A DNA stretch of 64,000 nt, taken from positions 372,001 through 436,000 of the forward strand of contig JAIXWO010000022.1 in assembly GCA_027491235.1 (NCBI GenBank), read 5' to 3'. Both the position numbers and the translations under genes were made by a program. Within the stretch, counting starts at the first letter, position 1; every line of letters starts with the position of its first letter. The notes beneath the pieces were generated by a model. It ran no database searches. It saw only the letters and a program-made list of their open reading frames with translations, and was not told where the DNA came from. The stretch comes from Sphingomonadales bacterium. GTDB taxonomy: Bacteria > Pseudomonadota > Alphaproteobacteria > Sphingomonadales > Sphingomonadaceae. This document shows positions 58,301-63,486 of the stretch, one piece after another.

Positions 58301-59420
58301 TATGGCCAGTGGAAGGGTCGGTGAGATCACGCCGAGGGCGCTCACATATGTCGCCAATATAGCTGAACGACCCGCGAAGACAGAAAACCCTGTGTTCACA
58401 GGCTCAGTGAATGGTTTTGCAGGGGGTGACACGATTGGCTCCGCAACCACGGGCACTTTGGCCTTCCGGTCAGATGCGACATCCAGCAGCGCCGAAGGTC
58501 GCTATGCCATTAACGGAACAGGCTTGTCGGCAACGAATTACACCTTTGAACAAGCGGCTACAAACGCGACTGCTCTCACGGTTAAAGCGGCGCTGCCCAG
58601 CATCTCTCAGGTTGTTTCCGCAGTAACTGTGGTCGTGCCGGTGCAAGTACCGGTCGTATCTGTCGCGCCAACGCCAAAGGTGGCGCCGACCCCAACACCA
58701 GCACCAACACCGGTAAAGACGGCGGCACCGGCCCCAACCCCGGCGAAGACGGCGGCTCCGGCTCCGGCACCAGCCGCGGCTCCGGCACCAGCCGCAGCTC
58801 CAGCTGCAGCTCCGGCACCAACCGCAGCTCCAGCTCCAGCTCCAGCACCAGCCGCGGCTCCGGCACCAGCTGCGGCTCCGGCACCAGCTGCAGCTGAAGC
58901 TACTGCTAGCGGGCCAGCGCCGGCCGCCGATGCTCCGGCAGAGGGAGGCAGCAAGCCGGCGGCCGAAGAGCCCGCGGCTCAAGCGCCGGAGGCCGCCCCT
59001 GCTGCGCCAAGTGATGCTCCGGCGCCAGCTCCAGCTCCAGCCCCGGCACCAGCGGATGCGCCGGCTCCCGCACCCGCTCCTGCCGCCAGCTCTGCCCCTG
59101 CCGATGCAGGTGGCGCCCCTGAGTCCGGCAGCACAGTCGCGGTTGTTGCGGTCGCCGCAGCGCCTGTCGCGCCGCTGCCTCCCTCTCCTGTGCCTTCCAC
59201 ACCACCGCCGACGCCTGCTGATGATGTCGATAGCGCGGACCCCATTCTTCAATCGGTAGTGGAAGCGCCAGCGCCACCTCCACCGGCGCAGCGGACGACT
59301 TCGATCGTCAGTCAGCTGAGCCCCTTTGTTGCGGTCAGCGTTCCATTGCCCGTTCGTCCGGCAGGTGTGCCGGGGATCGATACGCGATATTCGCTGACCG
59401 GAAACCCGACAGGGATGTGA
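52383..59420 (+). CDS. large two-partner-secretion exoprotein TpsA (filamentous-hemagglutinin-like, PA14 and YDG repeats)
   Basis: 2345 residues. A signal peptide (to about residue 25) leads into the TPS domain: NANGQVWILNPTGVLVGANG is the NPNG-type hallmark (about 107-126). A PA14-like domain spans about 540-715 (YSVKFSGYFSPQETGVYTFA). Autotransporter-associated strand repeats occur near 830-865 and 1040 (GTLRLSGANSYSGGT). Six YDG repeats start at residues 1420, 1514, 1609, 1703, 1798 and 1892, and an MBG-type module at 1986. A Pro/Ala-rich tail spans about 2095-2310. It should be exported by the upstream TpsB to the surface or medium, as an adhesin or ligand-binding protein. It lies between the two cyclase genes. 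Confidence 0.93.
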   Translation: MFSSRRFRLMLLGAVSSTAFSAAHASDISVSSGFITGIASSQNANGGIQTTITQTSARAVINWSDLSVPAGDILEFVQPNANSITLNRVVGPTGGGPIAQSQIDGTVNANGQVWILNPTGVLVGANGQVNVAGFLATSLGIADADFNAATDAFNLAGDNPALIENRGIITASGYAVLAGHRVENSGTVQAQLGTVAIGSGRAMSLTFSADKLISFVVSEPSTAQGSGITNTSSGVLNANGGRVLMTARAASAFAASVINNAGLVQANSVSVKNGEITLDAGPTGDINVSGTLKASGAAAADTGGLITVKATNVYATSTSQFLATGSAGGGSILIGRGPVSGMSASPTKIYANTGSTFDASAGETGAGGFITLMTDYNAAGSFIAANGLFYANGGSISGAGGTIDAYFSSIDLTGANGSLAARPGEAAQLKFNANDILISNGSGSVGLLTQATVQDLLNAGQRVSINAIGAGANSGNIVVSSSILKTAGTDASLTFSANNNIGLNTGADITSSEGSLNVSFLTDQNNDGTGLTYLAANISLLSGSAIRDGLIGIQYGGYYDDVYSFFADAVPLDDQRFSSPFTSINSVTPGRDFGELYSVKFSGYFSPQETGVYTFATASDDASHLFLGSAGQSLNLLQGNVITTSPVSPLVNNGGGHPVQFQSGITDQPLVAGQYYPILVLFGEGGGGDEITVSFGLDGQSLSDNGLGSYFHTASGELAANGGLATQSNITFFSPVVLSGNVNLATQGDVLFSGSVNSVSDPASSLNVDAGTGDISFNGDIGTGGGLAGLNTKSGTFTAAKITANTNALIKISTTGDAFISGAVTGAKLTKAGAGALSLSGDANVANISIESGRLRTLSASGDALQNASISINAGGILDLTATQTANLTSIQSLSGSGRVDLADGKTLDILNGLATGSFAGVISGPESSTVKISGGALTLTGDLGFSGLITVDGATLKLAGNGSIASAAGLDVGGSDGAVIDLEGITSSSTSIRNFVTDTSTRAGQVLLGSRTLVLDTDSGTVGRNSLMFLGDGGSLDKTGFGTLRLSGANSYSGGTRVSSGELEVASETQLGAGNIILGGGTLRFTSGGPVSLTKAVTLEADSTIEFVTGLPVQAGGGPVASGGTTQGLSLQVTWSGAQFQNNASAVGLFELNPVEFNNSGGFSSFDALGNGFTINSVTVQGSSGGNGTFGPADFSGFVFSAGSPLDFTQELIGQPLANGSNFGIFSDGSSGDFNLFSNGSSNAPTGTNYFRLTTAGGDDMMVVSMLPGGSVAAPIAPDASLTGAINGGFGLRIASDGNLSFLGTIGTSQALAYLTAGAMGTLRIGANAQITATGDISLGTLTRFINESLNPAALDSGDGSWRVYSGNQSPFEGATADVAGGLSYQFKAYGVGPEDLEDNFHSFVAPGQDGFVYAFAPTLTVTSASPVTKVYDGTTGFSGQLPSLTVTSSVSGDVLTVLGGATGQFSSANASAAASFLLSGLSFSAVDATNKQVFGYSLSGATTLAATITPKALTVALTGAVSRAYDGTTAASLSASNFALSGVVLGESLSIAPKLGSYASKNVGSQIIVSANVAPADFRAGSGTLLTNYILPSMSVSGAIGTITPRMLTVSLTGAVSRIYNGSTSATLTADNFNVSGLMDGESLTLISATGTYASKNVGSGIVVTTDRSQVLFEGGSGTLVSNYALPMTLSGAIGDITRKTLTVSLTGATSKVYDSTTAAQLSAGNFVFDGLVDGESLSISQPGGTYASSNAGSQIIVTAALSPADFTAGSGTLLTNYVLPTTTVSGAIGEITPKTLTVSLVGVARRAYDGTLAATLTSDNYNLSGFAGDDRLTVTQTQGLYASKDVGTQISVSAALSASNFAASGTTLASNYVLPTTASGVIGDITRKTLTVAIIGYVRRVYDGGVAATLSGGNYAVSGLVEGEGISISQAQAIYAAKDVGQNITVTVTLPPTAFSAAGSTSLGNYILPDMASGRVGEITPRALTYVANIAERPAKTENPVFTGSVNGFAGGDTIGSATTGTLAFRSDATSSSAEGRYAINGTGLSATNYTFEQAATNATALTVKAALPSISQVVSAVTVVVPVQVPVVSVAPTPKVAPTPTPAPTPVKTAAPAPTPAKTAAPAPAPAAAPAPAAAPAAAPAPTAAPAPAPAPAAAPAPAAAPAPAAAEATASGPAPAADAPAEGGSKPAAEEPAAQAPEAAPAAPSDAPAPAPAPAPAPADAPAPAPAPAASSAPADAGGAPESGSTVAVVAVAAAPVAPLPPSPVPSTPPPTPADDVDSADPILQSVVEAPAPPPPAQRTTSIVSQLSPFVAVSVPLPVRPAGVPGIDTRYSLTGNPTGM
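56640..58337 (+). repeat. six tandem YDG-domain repeats within tpsA
   Basis: Repeat units begin at 56640, 56922, 57207, 57489, 57774 and 58056, and the next (MBG-type) module at 58338. The steps are 282, 285, 282, 285, 282 and 282 bp. Units open with (T/A)LTV..TG...YDGT and close with YVLP..SGAIG.ITPK. Units 4 and 5 are very similar at DNA level (for example the linker codons before each LTV), suggesting duplication or gene conversion. Confidence 0.9.
58669..59130 (+). repeat. low-complexity Pro/Ala tract in tpsA
   Basis: Degenerate GCT/GCA-CCG/CCA codons encode runs of AP, AAP and APAP, interrupted by a few Thr, Lys, Glu and Asp residues. Such tracts are flexible spacers and are prone to length change by slippage. 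Long opposite-strand frames here are by-products of the repeat. Confidence 0.85.
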
Positions 59421-59421
59421 T

Positions 59422-59856
59422 GTGAACTCTCCTGCCGCAAACTTGGATGAACTCTCTGATCTGCGGGCCGCAAATCTGCATCTTCAGGCAACCATCAATG
59501 GCTTGCGAGAGGGGCTAGAAGCTGAAGCCGCCAAAACCGTGTCCGCTGTTCAGGCCGGGAAGGCCGAGATGGCGGAAGAAATCGCGCAGTTGCGCCTGAC
59601 AATAGGGGCACTGCGTTTGCGCCTTGAAACAGAAGCGAGCGCCCATGAGGCGTCTCTTCAGGCGTTGCGCGCAACGCTTCAGGGCGAAACGGTGCAACTT
59701 AAGGCCACGATTAATACACTTCGCGCGGAACTTGAGGCCGCCCGTCATGCGTCGACAGAGGCCCTTGCCAGCCAGCAGGCGGCATCCGCCCGCGAACAGG
59801 ACGCCCTTAAAAATCAGATTGTAGCGTTGCGGACGCTATTGGAGACCAACGGGTGA
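59422..59856 (+). CDS. small coiled-coil protein
   Basis: 144 residues, GTG start 1 nt after the tpsA stop. Almost the whole protein is helical with heptad-like Leu spacing (LRAANLHLQATINGLREGLE, then LRLTIGALRLRLETEA, LKATINTLRAELEAAR). The three related segments look like internal repeats of about 36-38 residues. There is no signal peptide or membrane helix, so it is cytoplasmic. No family is recognised. The stop overlaps the GTG of the next cyclase gene (GTGA), suggesting it partners that cyclase, for example as an oligomerisation or regulatory subunit; this is inference. Confidence 0.8.
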   Translation: MNSPAANLDELSDLRAANLHLQATINGLREGLEAEAAKTVSAVQAGKAEMAEEIAQLRLTIGALRLRLETEASAHEASLQALRATLQGETVQLKATINTLRAELEAARHASTEALASQQAASAREQDALKNQIVALRTLLETNG

Positions 59857-62144
59857 ATATTCAAACGTCCATAACACCCGCGCGGGCTCGCCGATTGCGC
59901 AAAGACGCGGCGCTTCGACGGGCGCATATTCTGCTGGAAGTCACGCAGCGGTGCGCCGCATTAACTGACCTCGACAGCGTTTTGGCGGAGTTGGTTGAAC
60001 TCACATCGCGCGAGCTGGATTGCGAACGTGGCACGCTCTTTCTGAATGATCCCGCCTCAGGTGAACTCTATTCACGTGTGGCCCAGGGCGACCTTAAACG
60101 AGAAATCCGCATTCTCAACAGTAGTGGGATTGCCGGACACGTCTATCAGAGTGGCGAAGCGATTTGCACCGATAGCCCTTATGACGACGAACGTTTCAAC
60201 CGCTCGGTTGATGAGCGCACCGGCTTCGTAACCCGCAGCATTGTGTGTGTGCCTGTGCGGACGATGGCGGGCGAGTTGATTGGCGTCATGCAGAGCCTGA
60301 ACAAGCGGGAAGGGGTGTTCACGCAGGACGATCTGGACTTGCTTAGTGATATGACCAATCACGCTGCGACGATCCTTCAAAGCATGCAGTATATCGAAGA
60401 GATAGAGCGCATCCGGATCAAGGAAATGGACTTTCTTGAGCTGGTTTCAGACATCAATTCTGAATTCGATCTTGCCAAGTTGCTCCAGCGTGCGGTTGCG
60501 GAAACGACGCGGATGTTGGGCGCCGAACGTGCCACTGTGTTTCTTTACGATGCGGCAACAGAAACGTTGTTTTCGCGTGTGGCAACCGGAGCTGAGGTCT
60601 CCGAAATTCGGTTTCCTTCCCATCTGGGAATTGCCGGGGCCGTGTTCACGTCCGGTGCAACGATGAACATACCTTATGCGTATGCAGATCTTCGGTTCAA
60701 TCCGTCTTTCGATAAGCAGACAGGGTTCTTCACCCGCTCCATTCTGTGCGTGCCGATCAGCAACAAGGACAATCGCGTCATTGGTGTAACGCAGGTGCTG
60801 AACAAAAAGGGGGGCACATTCTCAGACGAGGATGAGCAGCGGTTGAAAGCGTTTACTGCGCAAATCTCCATCGCTCTCGAAAACTCAAAGCTGTTTGACG
60901 ACGTTCAACGCGTCAAGAATTACAATGAGAGCATGCTGCAGAGCATGTCGAACGGGGTCATTACCCTCGATCCTGACAATAAGATCGTCACCGGCAATGC
61001 GGCCGCACTACGGATATGGGAAACGACTGAAGACGATCTCGTGGGCAAGACGCTCATGGATGTTTTGGGCGAGGGCTGTGGCTGGGTCCTCGATCAACTC
61101 GATCGCGCCAAAAGCGGGCATGACAGCTTCTCCTTGCCCGACGCGAGCATGACCATCGGGACGGTCAGCAAGTCTGTGAATATCACCTTCACGCCGTTGC
61201 TCGCGGCGGAAGGGGAAAGCGCGCTGGGATCGATGTTGATGTTTGAAGATATCAGCAGCGAAAAGCGCATGAAGTCCACCATGTCGCGCTATATGGATCC
61301 GGTCATCGCGGCCCAGATGCTCGACGGGGAGGGGCTTGATTTCCTCGGCGGCAGAACGGCCGAAGCGACCATCATGTTCACCGATGTTCGTGGTTTCACG
61401 ACCATAACCGAAGAATATGGTGCGCAAGGTACCGTCTCCTTCCTCAACGACTATTTCACGATGATGGTCGATTGCATCTCGCGCGAAGGCGGGATGCTGG
61501 ACAAGTTTATCGGCGATGCGATCATGGCCTGCTTCGGCCTGCCTGTGGCGCATGATGATGATCCAGACCGCGCCGCCCGCGCCGCGATTTCCATGATCCG
61601 CGAGTTGTGGGAATGGAATGAAGAACGCCGCGCGCAGGGCCTGAAAACGGTCGATATGGGCATTGGCCTCAATACCGACATGGTGGTGTCTGGCAATATC
61701 GGCTCCCCCAAGCGGATGGACTATACGGTGATCGGCGATGGCGTGAACCTCGCTTCGCGTCTGGAAAGCGCCTGCAAGGCCTATTCCGCGCGCATCCTTG
61801 TGAGTGAATCAACTGTTGGTAAGCTTCGCGGAACCTATCGTTTGCGCGACATTGATCTTGTCATCGTCAAAGGGAAAACCCAGCCCGTCCGTGTCTTTGA
61901 AATGCTTGATTTTCATGACACGAAAACCTTTCCCAACCTGCTGGACGTCGTCGGCCATTTCAGTGAGGGCGTGTCGGATTATCGCGCAGCCCGATGGGAA
62001 AAGGCCATTCAGCGTTTTGAAAAATGCATCGATCTCCATCCAGGCGATGGACTGTCAAAGACCTATATTGATCGCTGCCTGACGCTTCAGGCGTCTCCGC
62101 CTGCCGGAGAATGGGATGGCGTGTGGACGATGAAGGATAAGTAG
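59853..62144 (+). CDS. GAF-GAF-PAS-adenylate cyclase with C-terminal TPR (CyaB1-like)
   Basis: 763 residues, GTG start. GAF-A spans about 35-185 and GAF-B about 205-350. GAF-B has a complete NKFDE signature (NKKGGT-F-SDE-DE), typical of cyclic-nucleotide-binding GAF domains; GAF-A lacks the final Glu. A PAS domain spans about 360-475. The class III cyclase covers about 505-690, with metal Asp in MFTDVRGFT and DKFIGDAIMACF, and Asn/Arg in DGVNLASR. The specificity pair Lys/Thr (DKFIGD, MDYTVIGD) predicts ATP. A TPR-like pair ends the protein (RAARWEKAIQRFEKCIDLHPGD). This is the domain order of Anabaena CyaB1, which cAMP activates through its GAF domain. Cytoplasmic. The next gene starts 2 nt after the stop. 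Confidence 0.92.
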   Translation: MNIQTSITPARARRLRKDAALRRAHILLEVTQRCAALTDLDSVLAELVELTSRELDCERGTLFLNDPASGELYSRVAQGDLKREIRILNSSGIAGHVYQSGEAICTDSPYDDERFNRSVDERTGFVTRSIVCVPVRTMAGELIGVMQSLNKREGVFTQDDLDLLSDMTNHAATILQSMQYIEEIERIRIKEMDFLELVSDINSEFDLAKLLQRAVAETTRMLGAERATVFLYDAATETLFSRVATGAEVSEIRFPSHLGIAGAVFTSGATMNIPYAYADLRFNPSFDKQTGFFTRSILCVPISNKDNRVIGVTQVLNKKGGTFSDEDEQRLKAFTAQISIALENSKLFDDVQRVKNYNESMLQSMSNGVITLDPDNKIVTGNAAALRIWETTEDDLVGKTLMDVLGEGCGWVLDQLDRAKSGHDSFSLPDASMTIGTVSKSVNITFTPLLAAEGESALGSMLMFEDISSEKRMKSTMSRYMDPVIAAQMLDGEGLDFLGGRTAEATIMFTDVRGFTTITEEYGAQGTVSFLNDYFTMMVDCISREGGMLDKFIGDAIMACFGLPVAHDDDPDRAARAAISMIRELWEWNEERRAQGLKTVDMGIGLNTDMVVSGNIGSPKRMDYTVIGDGVNLASRLESACKAYSARILVSESTVGKLRGTYRLRDIDLVIVKGKTQPVRVFEMLDFHDTKTFPNLLDVVGHFSEGVSDYRAARWEKAIQRFEKCIDLHPGDGLSKTYIDRCLTLQASPPAGEWDGVWTMKDK

Positions 62145-62146
62145 GA

Positions 62147-62713
62147 ATGGACGACACAGGCCAGATTGATAGCGCTACGTCGGGCATTGTTCCGTCTGTT
62201 GAAGGCACTTTGAGCTACGTGCCCAATGCCATTCATCTCATGCGCACAACCCAGCAGATGCAGTTGCAGCTTTCTCAAATGGCGGATCAGAAGGCGTCGA
62301 TCCTGATGGGGGCGACATTTGTTTCGTTCACCATTTCCATCGGCCAGTTGGCGTCCGGAAAAGTGTCTCCCGCGTTGGTTATTCTTGCCACATTTGCACT
62401 TCTAGCCGTTGTCCTGTCGATGATGGTCGTCATGCCACAGCTCGGCGTTGCCGGAACGCGCAAACTTGAAGGAAATCTGCTGTTTTTTGGCGAGTTTGCC
62501 CGCATGTCCGAAGCGGACTTTAGAGCAACTTTGAAGCAACAACTGGTGTCTGATGATCTGGTCTATTCCGCAATTGCCCGTGATATTTATCAGAATGGGC
62601 AAGTGTTGGCCTTCCGGAAATACCGGTACCTCACACTGGCCTACAGGACTTTTCTTGCGGGCCTTATCTTGTCATTTGTGGCCTTTGTAGCCCAGCAATG
62701 GTTGCTTGTCTGA
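62147..62713 (+). CDS. Pycsar-effector-like membrane protein (PycTM/DUF5706 type)
   Basis: 188 residues. A soluble N-terminal helix contains MADQKASILMGATFVSF (about 45-61), the conserved ADxKAS pattern of the family. Membrane helices lie at about 51-68, 75-97 and 162-186. The cytoplasmic loop has LLFFGEFARMSEADF and LVYSAIARDIYQNG (about 111-151), then AFRKYRYLTLAYRTFLAG. These features match the family named for Pycsar membrane effectors, which damage the membrane after cyclic pyrimidine nucleotides bind. Here it follows an adenylate cyclase gene by 2 nt, so cAMP or a related nucleotide is the likely ligand. Whether it is toxic is not known. Confidence 0.82.
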   Translation: MDDTGQIDSATSGIVPSVEGTLSYVPNAIHLMRTTQQMQLQLSQMADQKASILMGATFVSFTISIGQLASGKVSPALVILATFALLAVVLSMMVVMPQLGVAGTRKLEGNLLFFGEFARMSEADFRATLKQQLVSDDLVYSAIARDIYQNGQVLAFRKYRYLTLAYRTFLAGLILSFVAFVAQQWLLV

Positions 62714-62716
62714 GGC

Positions 62717-63187
62717 TCAGTCCAGCGCAATCCAAAGATCAAACATCGCAGCTTGGCCATGGCATACACCGCCTTCGTCAATCAAAGGCCAGGTGAGGGC
62801 ATGCTGCACTCGAAAGCGGTTGCCCCGGCAAGATACGAGATTACCTGAATATTTGGCAACGCCGCCGGAACCCTTGACCGCCGCGAACAATCCGTTTGGG
62901 CCATCCTGTCCATCCGTCTCGACGTGGGCACGCTGAAACTGAGGGCTGAAGCCGAGATAGTCTGTCTCATAGACCTCCAGCGCGCATCTGTTTGCAAAAC
63001 ATGTCATGCCGTCGGACAATTGATATTGGGCCAGTATCGCGCAAGGCGCCGTCCACAGGGCGGCAATGACGTCATCCGATGTTTTTACCAAGGGGCGGCG
63101 CGCCTGCCGGAAGTAGCTGGCAGCGATCAACTCGATTTTTGGGGCCATAACGGCGTCCCGGTAGGGCGGTGGAACGAAGCTGCTCAT
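62717..63187 (-). CDS. MEKHLA-domain protein (PAS-like)
   Basis: 156 residues. The MEKHLA pattern is clear: IAASYFRQARRPLV, then APCAILAQYQ, CFANRCALEVYE, and near the end GGVAKYSGNLVSCRGNRFRV, with DEGGVCHGQAAMFDLW. MEKHLA is a PAS-like sensory fold with unknown ligand, found alone in bacteria and at the end of plant HD-ZIP III proteins. Start at 63187 or an internal ATG at 63148. It converges on the Pycsar-effector-like gene with 3 bp between the stops, so it is probably not part of that operon. Confidence 0.85.
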   Translation of the reverse strand: MSSFVPPPYRDAVMAPKIELIAASYFRQARRPLVKTSDDVIAALWTAPCAILAQYQLSDGMTCFANRCALEVYETDYLGFSPQFQRAHVETDGQDGPNGLFAAVKGSGGVAKYSGNLVSCRGNRFRVQHALTWPLIDEGGVCHGQAAMFDLWIALD

Positions 63188-63486
63188 TCAGTAAGGTAGC
63201 CCCAAAAATTGAAGAGATAGCCAAGCTCGCAAGATGATGATCGGACCATAGCGGGAGGGCGTTTCTGCTCAACAGAAGAAGAAGCAGAGTTGGTTGCATT
63301 GGCGCTTGCGGGTGTAATCCTTCCAATCAGGCGAGAATGTGGGGAGCCGGCGCGCCCAGAAACGCTGGCCTTAAGCGGTCCTATCCGGTCGGGACTTGTT
63401 GTAGTGCATCCTAAATGGCTCATTTCATTTGGATATTTGCGCCAATCCTGATCTCTTCCTCCTCGACATTGCGCCACGGTAAACTA
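63188..63486. other. intergenic region with a start-less protein-like frame
   Basis: About 300 bp between the divergent MEKHLA gene and the second ccmF. On the plus strand a frame without stop runs from 63221 to a TGA at 63449-63451 and reads like protein in its second half (LSGPIRSGLVVVHPKWLISF). It has no ATG or GTG and no ribosome site, so it may be a gene remnant. A 97-codon minus-strand frame (63184-63477) overlaps it and looks like low-complexity noise. Confidence 0.35.

Noticed and set aside
56640-58337. Regular repeats that might suggest a CRISPR array
   Set aside because: The units are 282-285 bp long, in frame, and encode YDG domains inside tpsA.
58470-59252. 260-codon minus-strand frame rich in Arg, Trp, Ser and Cys
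   Set aside because: It is a by-product of the Pro/Ala-coding repeat of tpsA read backwards.
52383-59420. Contact-dependent growth inhibition (CdiA) protein
   Set aside because: No VENN-like motif or C-terminal toxin region is visible, and the gene downstream is a coiled-coil protein rather than a typical immunity gene.
59853-62713. Canonical Pycsar defence pair
   Set aside because: The effector-like protein fits, but the cyclase has GAF, PAS and TPR parts and ATP-type specificity residues, and it lies in a larger operon. I therefore do not call it a standard Pycsar system.
63184-63477. 97-codon minus-strand frame overlapping the MEKHLA start by ATGA
   Set aside because: The composition is Ser/Pro/Arg-rich and low-complexity with no ribosome site. 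The overlap may be chance, though it cannot be fully excluded.
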